This document shows, piece after piece, positions 8,959-18,786 of a DNA stretch of 64,000 bases. The translations under genes were made by a program, and so were the position numbers. Under the pieces are notes generated by a model. The model saw only the letters and a list, made by a program, of their open reading frames with translations, was not told the DNA's origin and searched no databases. Position 1 is the stretch's first letter; each line of letters opens with the position of its first letter. This DNA comes from an uncultured Porphyromonadaceae bacterium (lineage in GTDB: Bacteria > Bacteroidota > Bacteroidia > Bacteroidales > Muribaculaceae), in assembly GCA_900540205.1 (NCBI GenBank), contig UQER01000009.1:1-64000 (forward strand), given 5' to 3'.

Positions 8959-11900
8959 TCAGTCGAGGAGAGGATCGTCGCCTTCCGACCCCGGTTCGTA
9001 TTCCGGGAGGACAGGCGTAGCCGGCTTCGGAGTTTCTACGGGCGTATTCGGTTTGGGTTTCTCCTGAGGTTTATCCGGTTTGGGTTGTTCCTGAGGTGCT
9101 GTTGTTGTGTATGTTTCCGGACTTGTTGTGGTTTTTTCCGGAGCTTCATTCGTTTTGTCCGGCGAAGTTTGCGGCTTTTCCGGGGTTTGAACAGGCTCAG
9201 GGCTGGCAGGAATGTCGTCGGACGTCTCGGCAGTGACAGGTTCGGCTGCTTCAGGTTCGTCGGTTTCCTGTTCGGCATCCGGCTCGGGCGCTTGCTCCAT
9301 GTCGTCGGGCATCATGTCCGTGGCGTCAGACGGCATGACTGCGTCGCCGGGGATTGGGGCGGTGTCCTCCGCAGCCTCTTCGGGCGTCAGACCTTCCGAT
9401 TCTCCGAACAATTCGGGCGGCAGCACGGCCTCCTCGGTGTCGCGATAGGTCTTGTCGCGCATGTAGCGGAAATATTCGTCGAACGAGCGGCCGTTGCGCA
9501 GCAGTGTGTCGAAATTCGCGGCGGAAATGACCACCGGGCGCACTTCGGCGGGGAGCTGGAGTGTGGGGCTTGCCGCCATAACCTTGCGGTAATGGTTGAT
9601 TTCCTCTACGTTTTCAAAGCCTTTGATAAGAAGCAGCCCGAGGCGTCCGAAATTCATCTGCTCAAGATCGAAATCCTTCACGACGAACGACGAGAAGTTG
9701 TGGCGCGCCACCTCATAGAGCAGTGCGTTCTGCGATATGCGGTCGGTGGGGAAAAGGAGCACCAGATATTGCTCGGTGTCCGGGTTGAGGTCGAACTCTA
9801 TCTGCTCGTCGCTGACGGCGGTGGAGTCGGAACCGAGACGGATGTCCCACAGCATGCCGCGCATGTTGCCCCCGCCGCTCTGCTGCAGCTCGCGGCCCTG
9901 GGCAAGTCCTTTCAGATAGGAGGAGGCGTAGGGGGTGATGTCGGTGTCGGGGTAGCGCTCGAGCAGTTCCATAAGTGTGTTCTTGAAACCCTCGGTGTTT
10001 TTGTCGGTGACATACGCCAGGGCCTCGAGGAACATAAATTTGGGCATGAGCGGGCTTAGCGGGAAGTCGGAGCGCACTTTTGCGTAGGTGGAGTGCACGC
10101 CCCGGTTGTTGTTGTCGAGGTATGCCTGCAGCGCCTGGTCGTAGAGGCTGTTCTCCTGCTCCATCATGCGCCGGAGATTGCCCACATAGTCGGGGTCGCG
10201 CATGGCCATACCGTATTTGGAATCGGGAAACTCGTTGAGGATCAGCTGACGGTAGTGCTCGGCGCGGTCCATCCGTCCCATGCGCACGAACATCAGATAG
10301 AGGTTATAATAAGCGTCGAGGCGGTAGATGTTGTCGGGGTAGCGGCGCAGCAGCTCCTCAAACTCCGTTTCAGATGCCGGAAAATCCTCGAGTTTGTCTT
10401 TCAGAATAACGCCCATGTTGTAAAGCCCCTCCTGGATGACGTCGTTGGCCGTCTGCTTCTCGGCGTCGGTTTTGGGGATTTGCTTGAGATAATACTCCGG
10501 ATAATGGGGATCGTTCTCCTTGTCGGCATTTTCCTTACCGCCATTCTCCTTGTCTGCGGCTTCTGAATCAGTTTCATCAGTTTCCTCCTCGTTGTCGGCG
10601 GAGTCGTCGCCGGAGGTGCCGAAGTCGTTGAAATCGAAGGTGGATTTATTGCGGCGGCGCCAGTCGTCCTCAAGCTTTCGGTTACCCCACCGGCGCTGGA
10701 ATTCGGTGCGGCCGGCGTTTTTGGTGGCCGTGTTGTAGAAGTACCATGAGTCGTCGCCGGTGTTCATCACGAACGTCTGCGGTGCTTTCGACGATGAGCC
10801 CTGCATGGTGTTGCCCATGGCGTCGCGGTTGGCAAGAAACTCCTCCCGTGCAGCCGCCTCGGCCTCCTTCTTTTCTTTCTCTTTCAGCTCCTCGATGATG
10901 CGTTCCACCACTTTCTGCTGCTGTTCGGGCGTCATGGCCGACAGGCGCAGCAGCGAGTCGTTGAGCTCTACGTTCTGCGAATAGAGTGCCAGCTCGTCGA
11001 GCACGTCGCTTCGGCGGCGCAGCTTGGCGTAGTCTGGCCATGTGGTAGGCAGCAGAGGCACCGCCTCCGAGTAGCATGGCTGTGCCTTGGAGTATTTGCG
11101 CAGGTCGTAGTAAAGTGAGCCAAGGGTTATCTGGGCTATCGCCTTGTCTATACCGGAACGGGTGGATTTCTCCACTGCCATCTCATAATTGGCGATGGCG
11201 TTTGTTGTGTCGGCGCGCGACAGGTACAGGTTGCCGATGGCGTAGTATATCTGGTCGAGATACTCTTTGTTGCGGTCATAGCGCACCATGCGCTTGAGGG
11301 CTTTTACCTCAGGGGTGATGTCGGCACCTGAAAACACCTCGCTCTGTTTGATGCGTGCGTTGAATTTCGTACGGTAGGAAGCCGACGAGCTTGAGCCGGC
11401 TTTGTCGAACGCTTTGTAGGCCAGCTCCTTCTGCCCGAGGGCGGAATACACCTGTCCCAACAGGAAGTTGAGCCTGGTGCGTTGCGGCCGTGTGGCCAGC
11501 GGAATCGCTTTTGTGAGCATAGGCACTGCCTCCTCATAGTTCTTCTGCTTTATGAGCAGGTCGGCGTATGTGGAATAATATAGCGAGCGTATGGGCTTGG
11601 AGGTGAGCTGTTCGGATTTTACGCGGGTGAGGATGTTCTCCGCCTCGAAAAGCCAGTCGAGCGCGCAGTAACTGCGTGCTTCCCACAGTTTGGCCTCTAC
11701 CACGGTGGCCGGCAGCCAGGAGAAATGTTTGGAGATATAGAAGAATGTGGAGGCGGCTCCGAGAAAATCGCCGTTGAGATACTGGCTGCGTCCCATCATC
11801 ATCCATGAATTGTGCAGGAAGGGATTGTATTCCTCCCGGCGCATCCACGCCTTGTACTTCGGGTCGGAGCTTTTGCCTGCCTTTTTCTTGGGTTTCTTCT

Positions 11901-12249
11901 TTATGGAACGCAACTGGATGGCTTTCTGGGCTTTCTCAATCGAGCGGTCGAAGTTGCCTTGCGGCTGCGGGGCCTTTTCGTCGGCCTTGGCGGCAGCCGG
12001 ATGGATGAAGAGCATGCGCGAGAAGTCGTCCTCGTAGCTCTCTTCCATGTCGTGCAGGGTCTCTTTGTAGTGTGTGTCGCCGTTGTAATGGATGTTGTAG
12101 CGGGTGATGAACTCCTGATATTTGCGCGTGGCGGCAGTGTTCTTTTTGGGCGAGCACGAACATAGCAGACCCAGGGCCGCAATGGCCGGGGCCGCTGCTA
12201 TCAGGGCTATGCGTGCAACTCTGTTCAAAGGAGCGGTGCTTACAGACAA
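8959..12249 (-). CDS. porW: T9SS periplasmic lipoprotein PorW/SprE, TPR-rich
   Basis: 1096 aa. A lipoprotein signal ends in LLCSCS near residue 30. It is followed by the N-terminal block typical of PorW/SprE (KYQEFITRYNIHYNGDTHYKETLHDME) and a long array of TPR-type helices. A charged Glu/Lys-rich linker sits near residues 520-570, then more helical repeats, and the tail is Pro/Glu/Thr-rich and low-complexity (about 960-1096). In Porphyromonas and Flavobacterium this lipoprotein connects the PorKLMN core with the outer-membrane translocon. The proline-rich tail is longer and more repetitive than needed for the TPR fold and is probably disordered. Confidence 0.88.
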   Translation of the reverse strand: MSVSTAPLNRVARIALIAAAPAIAALGLLCSCSPKKNTAATRKYQEFITRYNIHYNGDTHYKETLHDMEESYEDDFSRMLFIHPAAAKADEKAPQPQGNFDRSIEKAQKAIQLRSIKKKPKKKAGKSSDPKYKAWMRREEYNPFLHNSWMMMGRSQYLNGDFLGAASTFFYISKHFSWLPATVVEAKLWEARSYCALDWLFEAENILTRVKSEQLTSKPIRSLYYSTYADLLIKQKNYEEAVPMLTKAIPLATRPQRTRLNFLLGQVYSALGQKELAYKAFDKAGSSSSASYRTKFNARIKQSEVFSGADITPEVKALKRMVRYDRNKEYLDQIYYAIGNLYLSRADTTNAIANYEMAVEKSTRSGIDKAIAQITLGSLYYDLRKYSKAQPCYSEAVPLLPTTWPDYAKLRRRSDVLDELALYSQNVELNDSLLRLSAMTPEQQQKVVERIIEELKEKEKKEAEAAAREEFLANRDAMGNTMQGSSSKAPQTFVMNTGDDSWYFYNTATKNAGRTEFQRRWGNRKLEDDWRRRNKSTFDFNDFGTSGDDSADNEEETDETDSEAADKENGGKENADKENDPHYPEYYLKQIPKTDAEKQTANDVIQEGLYNMGVILKDKLEDFPASETEFEELLRRYPDNIYRLDAYYNLYLMFVRMGRMDRAEHYRQLILNEFPDSKYGMAMRDPDYVGNLRRMMEQENSLYDQALQAYLDNNNRGVHSTYAKVRSDFPLSPLMPKFMFLEALAYVTDKNTEGFKNTLMELLERYPDTDITPYASSYLKGLAQGRELQQSGGGNMRGMLWDIRLGSDSTAVSDEQIEFDLNPDTEQYLVLLFPTDRISQNALLYEVARHNFSSFVVKDFDLEQMNFGRLGLLLIKGFENVEEINHYRKVMAASPTLQLPAEVRPVVISAANFDTLLRNGRSFDEYFRYMRDKTYRDTEEAVLPPELFGESEGLTPEEAAEDTAPIPGDAVMPSDATDMMPDDMEQAPEPDAEQETDEPEAAEPVTAETSDDIPASPEPVQTPEKPQTSPDKTNEAPEKTTTSPETYTTTAPQEQPKPDKPQEKPKPNTPVETPKPATPVLPEYEPGSEGDDPLLD

Positions 12250-12596
12250 AAAACTATTGTCACGACAGTTTATCGTGTGACTTGAATAAAAACGTCAGTC
12301 GCAGCCATTTTATTGCCCATGGCGCACATTCCCCCGTCCGGACCAAACACTTGAGTGTTGCAGGGCGTTAATAAATATGAACGCAAGCTAAAATCTTTGT
12401 CTGCCGAACAAATTTAAATCAGTTTGTGGGTTCTGTGTCACTGTTGTTAAGGTAATACGGAGAATCAAGCGCAATTTGTGGTGCGGTGGTGGATTTTTCG
12501 GGCGTATGTGGAAAAATTAACGGTTTTGTGTTAAATCGATTTGGAAAATAGTTAAAAAAGTTTTAACTTTGCTTCCAGTCATAAATACAGTTTAAT
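12250..12596. other. Divergent intergenic region, 347 bp
   Basis: It separates porW (minus) from the OmpA-family gene (plus). The ompA-side promoter is clear. On the minus strand TAAATTTG (12409-12416) may serve porW but lacks a -33 partner. Nothing else recognised. Confidence 0.45.
12540..12571 (+). promoter_or_regulatory. Bacteroidetes promoter of the OmpA-family gene
   Basis: TTTG at 12540-12543 and TAACTTTG at 12564-12571 are separated by 20 bp. This is a full match to the Bacteroides -33/-7 consensus, 25 bp upstream of the start codon. It is the best promoter in the window and fits an abundant outer-membrane protein. Confidence 0.78.
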
Positions 12597-13763
12597 ATGA
12601 AAAAGGCTATTCTTTTGGCTGCTATGGCGTTGAGTATGGCTGGCGCATCCGCTCAGACCACCGTGGCCGGCAGCAAATTCACCGACAACTGGTCGTTCAC
12701 CCTCAAGGGTGGCGCCGTAATGTCGTCGAAATCGGTAGCAGACAATGGCTTCTGGGATAATGCCCGCGGCATTGTGGGAGCGGAACTCCGCAAGCAGATC
12801 ACGCCCGTATTTGGCCTGGGTGTGGAAGGCGAATGGACAATTAACACATCCAGCTGGGCCGGCTACCGTTCGGGCAACTGGTTCGATCATCAATATGTAG
12901 GCGTGTTCGGCGCAGTCAACCTTATGAACGCATTTGCAGGTTACACAGGCGCTCCACGTCTTTTCGAGCTTGAAGTGGTGGGCGGCACCGGATGGCTGCA
13001 TGCCTACTATCCCCACACTTCCGGCAAGGACGGCAACTCCTGGGCCACCAAGGTGGGTATGAATTTCAACTTCAACCTCGGCGAATCGAAAGCATGGACA
13101 CTTGCGTTCAAGCCCGCATATCTGTGGAACATGAACGGCAATCCGCGCCCCAACATTCTCGGTTACGAGGCCCGTTACGACAGCAATTTCGGCTATCTCG
13201 AACTTGAGGCCGGCATCACATATCATTTCGGCAATTCCAACGGCACACATCACTTCACCGTGGTGCGCCCGTACGACCAGACTGAAATCGATGCACTCAA
13301 TGCTCAGATCAACGCCCTCCGCGGCGAGCTTGAGGCATCGGGTGCCAACAACGCAGCTCTCCTCGCTCAGATTGCCGACCTGCAGGCTCAGCTCGACGCT
13401 TGCAACCGTCGTCCGCCGGTGGTGGAGAAGGTTGTGAAGGACCTCAATAACATCCGTTACGTGTTCTTCAACTGCGGTTCTGCCTATGTTCAGCCCAATC
13501 AGCAGCCCAACATTGCAATGGTGGCCGACCAGCTAAAAGAGAACACCAACGCCACCGTCACCGTGAAGGGTTACGCTTCGAAGGACGGCTCCGCCGCTTT
13601 CAACCGCAAGCTTGCAGAACGCCGTGCAGAGGCAGTCAAGAAAGAACTTGTGAAACGCTACGGCATCGCTTCAGACCGCGTCAAGGCTGAGGGCATGGGC
13701 ATCGGCGATCTCTTCCAGGAGAACAGCTGGAACCGTGTGAGCGTATGCACAGTCCACGAATAA
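12597..13763 (+). CDS. OmpA family outer-membrane protein
   Basis: 388 aa. Signal peptide (cleavage after GASA), then a ~200-residue N-terminal membrane beta-barrel. A short coiled-coil linker follows (IDALNAQINALRGELEASGAN, then AQIADLQAQLDACNR, about residues 235-280). The C-terminal OmpA peptidoglycan-binding domain has VTVKGYASKDGSAAFNRKLAERRAEAVKKEL and ends in a Val/His-rich strand. The last domain tethers the barrel to peptidoglycan. Own strong promoter and terminator, so monocistronic. Confidence 0.92.
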   Translation: MKKAILLAAMALSMAGASAQTTVAGSKFTDNWSFTLKGGAVMSSKSVADNGFWDNARGIVGAELRKQITPVFGLGVEGEWTINTSSWAGYRSGNWFDHQYVGVFGAVNLMNAFAGYTGAPRLFELEVVGGTGWLHAYYPHTSGKDGNSWATKVGMNFNFNLGESKAWTLAFKPAYLWNMNGNPRPNILGYEARYDSNFGYLELEAGITYHFGNSNGTHHFTVVRPYDQTEIDALNAQINALRGELEASGANNAALLAQIADLQAQLDACNRRPPVVEKVVKDLNNIRYVFFNCGSAYVQPNQQPNIAMVADQLKENTNATVTVKGYASKDGSAAFNRKLAERRAEAVKKELVKRYGIASDRVKAEGMGIGDLFQENSWNRVSVCTVHE

Positions 13764-13811
13764 GACAGCTTTTACAAAAGCACTTCAGATAATAACTGAA
13801 CAAACATTTAC

Positions 13812-13846
13812 CACGCTGCGTCGGGATGTATTCCCGGCGCAGCGTG
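13812..13846 (+). terminator. Terminator after the OmpA-family gene
   Basis: A 15-bp stem (13812-13826 with 13832-13846, one T-G pair) closes a 5-nt loop and is followed by a modest T-rich stretch (TCATTTGTT). Confidence 0.65.
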
Positions 13847-13973
13847 TCATTTGTTCCGGCTGACCCAATGCTTCGTTTTTCCGGCTCTACCCGATTATTG
13901 GCAGATTTGGCTTAACATTAAGCAATTTTTGTGAAGAAATGAAAAACGGACGGGGATAACGCCCGAAAAATCC

Positions 13974-13981
13974 TAAATTTG
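13974..13981 (+). promoter_or_regulatory. -7 box in front of the unknown membrane protein gene
   Basis: TAAATTTG, 86 bp upstream of the start at 14068. No TTTG lies at the -33 distance, so this is a half-site call. The rest of the 13764-14067 gap holds only the terminator. Confidence 0.45.
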
Positions 13982-14067
13982 TAAATTGTGGAATGTGCAT
14001 TTGCATATGGCCACGTTGTTTAAATATAACGAGTAAGGCCGTCCGGGCGGCCGGAGCATACTGCCAG

Positions 14068-14595
14068 ATGAACGAACTGCTGACTGTTACACTTAATGTT
14101 ACCTTGTCCGATGTGCTTATGGTGCTGTCGGTTCTGCTGCTGAGCGCAGGCGTTGTGCTTGAGTTCAGCCGGAGCGACAACGGCGTGGCATTTTCCTGCC
14201 TTGGGTTGGGGGCGCTTAACCGCTGCGACATGGTGACGATAAGCGACAAGGTGCTGCTGTTCTGGGCCGTGGTCACCATCATTGTTCTTGTGATAATGCG
14301 TATGCGTGACGGACAGTCAGGCTATCCGGCACTCTGCAGGCGGTTTGTAGCCGGTGGAGCATTGGCCGGAATGGCGGTGGGTATGCTTTGGGGCTATGCG
14401 GCTCTGATGGCCGGGGCAGCCGCAGGTGCGGTGCTCGGCGCTGTGGCGTGGAGCCGTACGCCTTCAGGTGCGGTTTACCCCCGTGGCGCGGCCGGCGCCA
14501 TAGTGGAAGTGGGCCTTCCGGCTGTGGTGGTGATGGTAATGACCGGCATCGCCATCAACTCGTTTATTGTGGCCTCTCGTACGGGCAGCATTTGA
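14068..14595 (+). CDS. Unrecognised integral membrane protein
   Basis: 175 aa from the ATG at 14068. An in-frame start at 13993 would place 25 charged and Cys-rich residues in front and lies only 12 bp past the -7 box, so I prefer the internal one. Four to five hydrophobic segments are visible, including a Gly/Ala-rich hairpin (AGGALAGMAVGMLWGYAAL). No family recognised. It precedes the DUF4919 gene by 56 bp and is probably co-transcribed with it. Confidence 0.6.
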   Translation: MNELLTVTLNVTLSDVLMVLSVLLLSAGVVLEFSRSDNGVAFSCLGLGALNRCDMVTISDKVLLFWAVVTIIVLVIMRMRDGQSGYPALCRRFVAGGALAGMAVGMLWGYAALMAGAAAGAVLGAVAWSRTPSGAVYPRGAAGAIVEVGLPAVVVMVMTGIAINSFIVASRTGSI

Positions 14596-14651
14596 AAACG
14601 GCCTTGCCGGCATGGCGTCCGGCAGGGATAACTGACATTGAACGGACTACG

Positions 14652-15374
14652 ATGAAAAAACTGTTGATAGCAATAGCGGCGTGTCTGTCGGTTGCATTGG
14701 CGTTCTCGGCCTTTGCAACCACAGCGAAGTCTGCGAAAAAAACTGAGCCGGAGGCACCCGATTTCGAGCGTATCAAAGCCGAGGTGTCCGATCCCAAATC
14801 GCAGTGGTATTATCCAAGACTCATGCAGCAGTATGAGCGTAACGAGACTGTGATGACTCTCGATGATTACAGGCATCTCTATTACGGATATCTCTTTCAG
14901 GAGGACTTCAACCCCTATCGCCACAACGAGGCCGTGACGCGCAATGAAGCGCTGTATTATAAAAACAATCACACTCGTGCAGAGCTTGATTCCATCATAA
15001 CATACGCAAGGCAGGCCATTGACGACAATCCCTTCGACCTCAATCAGATTAATTTCCTGATTTATGCGTTGCGTGAACGGGGAAAGGTGAATCTCGCCAA
15101 TATCTGGCAGTACAGGCTCAACCATCTGCTGCAGGCCATTGTGTCGAGCGGAACCGGAACCGACAAGGAGCATGCATGGTATGTGATAAACCCCCGGCAT
15201 GAGTACAGTATAATCAATTTCCAGAATGCAGTTGTCAAGGACCAGCATTACGAGGAGCCTTATTTCGACTGCATGGAAGTGGAGAAAAAGAGCGGGAAGG
15301 AGAACGCCACCTACTATTTCAACATCCGCAACCTGCTCGAGGAATATTATCGGAAATTTCCCGAGCAGATGTGA
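14652..15374 (+). CDS. DUF4919 secreted protein
   Basis: 240 aa from ATG 14652. A signal peptide (MKKLLIAIAACLSVALAFSA) is followed by a compact helical domain with the motifs DPKSQWYYPRLMQQYERNE, LYYGYLFQEDFNPYRHNE and GTGTDKEHAWYVINPRHEYSII. These match the Bacteroidetes DUF4919 family as I know it. Function unknown; a periplasmic location is likely. It is followed after 44 bp by dusB. Confidence 0.75.
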   Translation: MKKLLIAIAACLSVALAFSAFATTAKSAKKTEPEAPDFERIKAEVSDPKSQWYYPRLMQQYERNETVMTLDDYRHLYYGYLFQEDFNPYRHNEAVTRNEALYYKNNHTRAELDSIITYARQAIDDNPFDLNQINFLIYALRERGKVNLANIWQYRLNHLLQAIVSSGTGTDKEHAWYVINPRHEYSIINFQNAVVKDQHYEEPYFDCMEVEKKSGKENATYYFNIRNLLEEYYRKFPEQM

Positions 15375-15418
15375 GGTTGAAGTCCTCGCCGCAAAATGAA
15401 CCAATCAACAACCTACCG

Positions 15419-16417
15419 ATGAAAATTGCACATATCGATCTGGGCGACCGCCCTGTGATGCTCGCGCCGATGGAGGATGTGACTGACCGCTCGTTCCGGC
15501 TCATATGCAAGGAGCTGGGCGCCGACATGACCTACTCCGAGTTTGTTTCGGCCGATGCATTGATACGCAATATCGCCGCCACTACCCGAAAGCTTCATAT
15601 CGAACCCGCCGAGCGCCCCACGGCCATTCAGATTTATGGCCGCGAGGTGGAGCCGATGGTGGAGGCTGCCAGAATGGTGGAGGCTGCCGGGCCGGATGTG
15701 ATCGACATCAATTTCGGCTGCCCGGTGAAGAAGGTGGCAGGCAAAGGTGCCGGAGCCGGTATGTTGCGCGACATCCCAAAAATGCTCGAAATCACGCGGG
15801 CGGTTGTAAAGGCGGTCAACGTGCCTGTCACGGTGAAAACGCGCCTGGGATGGGATCATGAACACCGTATAATTGTGGATTTGGCCGAACAGTTGCAGGA
15901 CTGCGGCATTGCGGCGCTGACGGTGCACGGGCGCACGCGTTCACAGATGTACACCGGAGAGGCCGACTGGGAGATGATTGCCCGCGTAAAGGAGAATCCC
16001 CGCTTCCGCATCCCTCTGATCGGAAACGGCGACATCACAACTCCGCAGAAGCTTGTGGAGGCGTTCAGCCGTTACGGCGTGGATGGTGTGATGGTAGGGC
16101 GCGCGGCCATAGGCAATCCGTGGGTGTTCCACGACATGAAGCAGACTCTGTTGCATGGCAACGTGCCTGAACCTCTGAGCCTCGAGCGGAAATTTGAAAT
16201 ACTGCGCCGGCAGATCAACGAGAGCATCGACCGTATCGACGAGTATCGCGGCATACTTCACATCCGCCGCCATCTGGCCGTGAGCGGTCTGTTCAAGGGG
16301 ATTCCTTTTTTCCGCGATACACGCATAGCCATGTTGCGTGCCAACACAAAGGACGAACTGTTCGGCATTATCGACATGGTGGAGGACAAACTGCGCGACG
16401 GCAGTGCGTTCATATAA
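15419..16417 (+). CDS. dusB: tRNA-dihydrouridine synthase
   Basis: 332 aa. It reduces uridine to dihydrouridine in the D-loop of tRNA using FMN. The barrel start APMEDVTDRSFR, the catalytic-cysteine motif INFGCPVKKV, VTVKTRLGW, TVHGRTRSQMYTGEADW and IPLIGNGDI are all present. The frame is open further upstream to a GTG at 15371 that overlaps the previous stop codon. The ATG at 15419 starts immediately before the conserved barrel strand and is preferred. Confidence 0.93.
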   Translation: MKIAHIDLGDRPVMLAPMEDVTDRSFRLICKELGADMTYSEFVSADALIRNIAATTRKLHIEPAERPTAIQIYGREVEPMVEAARMVEAAGPDVIDINFGCPVKKVAGKGAGAGMLRDIPKMLEITRAVVKAVNVPVTVKTRLGWDHEHRIIVDLAEQLQDCGIAALTVHGRTRSQMYTGEADWEMIARVKENPRFRIPLIGNGDITTPQKLVEAFSRYGVDGVMVGRAAIGNPWVFHDMKQTLLHGNVPEPLSLERKFEILRRQINESIDRIDEYRGILHIRRHLAVSGLFKGIPFFRDTRIAMLRANTKDELFGIIDMVEDKLRDGSAFI

Positions 16418-16448
16418 ATATTAATTAAGTGAATAAAATTATATAGCT

Positions 16449-17234
16449 ATGAAAATCAGGTTTTTAATGGTTTTGTCTCTGCTTGTGACGCTGTCGGCTT
16501 ACGGCGCCGGTGACGAGCCTGTGCAGAAGTTTGAACTTGATGTAAAGGATTTCTCGCAGCTCGTGGTGGATGACGGCCTGAATGTGGAGTACCACAGTAA
16601 TGACGACATGGCAGGGAAGGCTGTGTTCTCTGCTCCGAAAAGCATTGCCGACAAAATCCTGTTCGAGAACAACGGCAAAGGGAAACTGCTCATTCAGAAA
16701 TCATTTCACGAGGAGACAGAACTGGTGTCTGACCTTCCCACAATCAAGGTGTATTCACGCTTCCTGAAAAGTATAACCAACAACGGCGATTCCACTGTAC
16801 GCGCTCTGGAGGTGCGTCCCACAATGGAGATGAACGCAACGGTGGTTGGTAACGGGCGTCTGGTTGTGCGTGATGTAGACTGCTCCAAATTCAGCGGCAG
16901 CATAAAGACCGGGAACGGCACTCTGGTGGTGACAGGCAAAAGCGCCGAAGCCGTGTTGAGCAACACCGGTACGGGTGCGATACAGGCCGATAATCTTCGT
17001 GCCGGCAACGTGTCGTGCCGCTTTTTCGGCACCGGAACCACAGGCTGCTGGGCCACCGGCACGCTGACTGTTAAGGGGGTGATGAAAGGAAAGCTTTATT
17101 ACCGCGACACCCCCGCACGCATCCGCAACTTCTCGGTCGGGGTGAAAATCTATTCGCTCGAAGGCACCGAGTGGCTGGGCGAGCAGGAGCCTGACCCCGA
17201 TGGCGACAGCGGTGCGCCTGCCGATGAAAAGTAA
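16449..17234 (+). CDS. GIN-domain (DUF2807-like) secreted protein
   Basis: 261 aa. A signal peptide (to about residue 19) is followed by a right-handed beta-helix-like domain. It has repeated short strands and turns rich in Asn/Gly/Thr (VVDDGLNVEYHS, ITNNGDSTVRAL, VVGNGRLVVRDVDCSKFSGSIKTGNG), the pattern of putative auto-transporter adhesin head GIN domains. The C-terminus is acidic. It is probably periplasmic or surface-located; the role is unknown. 26 bp upstream of the flippase gene. Confidence 0.7.
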   Translation: MKIRFLMVLSLLVTLSAYGAGDEPVQKFELDVKDFSQLVVDDGLNVEYHSNDDMAGKAVFSAPKSIADKILFENNGKGKLLIQKSFHEETELVSDLPTIKVYSRFLKSITNNGDSTVRALEVRPTMEMNATVVGNGRLVVRDVDCSKFSGSIKTGNGTLVVTGKSAEAVLSNTGTGAIQADNLRAGNVSCRFFGTGTTGCWATGTLTVKGVMKGKLYYRDTPARIRNFSVGVKIYSLEGTEWLGEQEPDPDGDSGAPADEK

Positions 17235-17259
17235 AGAATTCAGGCTGTTGTCTTAGTCA

Positions 17260-18747
17260 ATGAGCAGTCAGGACGCACCATTGAAAACCCTTACGGCCCG
17301 GTCGGTGAAATGGAATCTCATCGACCGCTTGTCGTCGCAGGTGCTCTATGGCATCACCGGAATAATTCTGGCCCGGCTTCTTTCGCAGGAGGATTTCGGC
17401 CTTGTGGGTGCCATCCTCGTGTTTCAGGCGTTCGCCTCGCTGATGGTCGACAGCGGATTCTCCTATGCGCTTATCCAGCGCAAGCACCCCACCCGGCTTG
17501 ACTATTCCACCGTGCTGTGGTTCAACATGGCCGTGGCCGTGGCGCTTTATGTGGTGCTGTTTTTCTGCGCCCCGCTCATTGCCGATTGCTTTCAGGGCGA
17601 CAGGCGTCTGGTGCCGTTGAGCCGGGTGATGTTCCTCTCGTTTATCCTGAATGCCTCGGCCATAGTGCAGACCAACCGTCTGATGAAGCGGATGGATGTG
17701 CGGATGGTGGCGGTTTCGAACGCGGCCGGTCTCGTGGCCGGAGCTATAGTGGGCATTACGCTGGCCGTGGCAGGGATGGGAGCATGGGCCATCGTTTGGC
17801 AGACACTTGCGCTGAATGCCGTCAAGAGCGCCGTGCTGTGGTTCACTTCAGGATGGTTGCCGCTGTGGCGGTTCTCCATGCAGTCTCTGCGCAGTTTTTT
17901 CAGCGTGGGCTCGAGCATGATGGCCTCTTCGTTTCTGAATGTGCTTTTCCAGAACATTTATACATTTTTCATAGGCAACCGGGCCGGACTTGTTCCGCTG
18001 GGCTATTACACACAGGCCGACAAATGGAGCAAAATGGGGATAACCTCCATCTCGCAGGTGCTCACATCCTCGTTTCTGCCGGCGTTGTCGGCCGTACAGG
18101 ACGATGACGAGCGGTTTTCGCGTGCCTCGCAGAAAATGAACCGCTTTACGGCCTACATACTCATGCCAGCCATGGGGTTCCTCATCATAATGGCCACCCC
18201 GATATTCCACTGTCTGTTCGGCGAGAAATGGGATGCATCCATCCCCCTGTTCCAGCTGCTGCTTTTGCGCGGGGTGTTCACCGTGCTTACGGCGCTCTAC
18301 AACAATTATCTCGTTGCAAAGGCCATGTCGAAGGCCGTGGTGGCGATGGAGGTGCTTCGCGACGGGGTGGCGCTTCTGCTGCTGGTGGCCTGTCTGCCTT
18401 TCATTGCCATGTCGCTACCGGGCAATCCCGTTTATGGCATTGAGCTGTTGCTTTACGGTCAGCTGCTGGCATCGGTTGTGGCATGGGCTGTGATGACGGT
18501 AAAGGTGGCGCGTGTCACCGGGCGCTCCCTGTGGCGGTTTCTTTCCGACAACGTGCCTTATGTGGCCGAGACAGTCCTGATCGGTGCGGTGATGTGGGTG
18601 GAGAGTCTGGTGATAGCCAACTGCTGGATTCTACTGTTTGCGCAGGCATGTACGGCACTGCTGCTCTACATCGGCGTGAACCATCTGCTACACTCCGTTA
18701 TCCAGCGCGAGGTACTCGACTATCTCCGCGGCCGCTCTGCACTCTGA
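17260..18747 (+). CDS. Polysaccharide flippase (Wzx/MVF type)
   Basis: 495 aa, polytopic with about 12-14 membrane segments. The N-terminal signature WNLIDRLSSQVLYGITGIILARLLSQEDFGLVG is typical of lipopolysaccharide/O-antigen flippases of the polysaccharide_synt family. It would move an undecaprenyl-linked glycan across the inner membrane. No glycosyltransferase cluster is adjacent, so the glycan is unknown. Confidence 0.85.
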   Translation: MSSQDAPLKTLTARSVKWNLIDRLSSQVLYGITGIILARLLSQEDFGLVGAILVFQAFASLMVDSGFSYALIQRKHPTRLDYSTVLWFNMAVAVALYVVLFFCAPLIADCFQGDRRLVPLSRVMFLSFILNASAIVQTNRLMKRMDVRMVAVSNAAGLVAGAIVGITLAVAGMGAWAIVWQTLALNAVKSAVLWFTSGWLPLWRFSMQSLRSFFSVGSSMMASSFLNVLFQNIYTFFIGNRAGLVPLGYYTQADKWSKMGITSISQVLTSSFLPALSAVQDDDERFSRASQKMNRFTAYILMPAMGFLIIMATPIFHCLFGEKWDASIPLFQLLLLRGVFTVLTALYNNYLVAKAMSKAVVAMEVLRDGVALLLLVACLPFIAMSLPGNPVYGIELLLYGQLLASVVAWAVMTVKVARVTGRSLWRFLSDNVPYVAETVLIGAVMWVESLVIANCWILLFAQACTALLLYIGVNHLLHSVIQREVLDYLRGRSAL

Positions 18748-18770
18748 TTCAGAATTTCAGGAAAAAGTGC

Positions 18771-18778
18771 TAACTTTG
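18771..18778 (+). promoter_or_regulatory. -7 box with almost no leader
   Basis: TAACTTTG followed by CA matches the Bacteroidetes -7 element very well. It ends only 8 bp before the ATG at 18787, so transcription would begin within a few bases of the start codon. No TTTG is at the -33 distance. Confidence 0.55.
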
Positions 18779-18786
18779 CAGCCGGA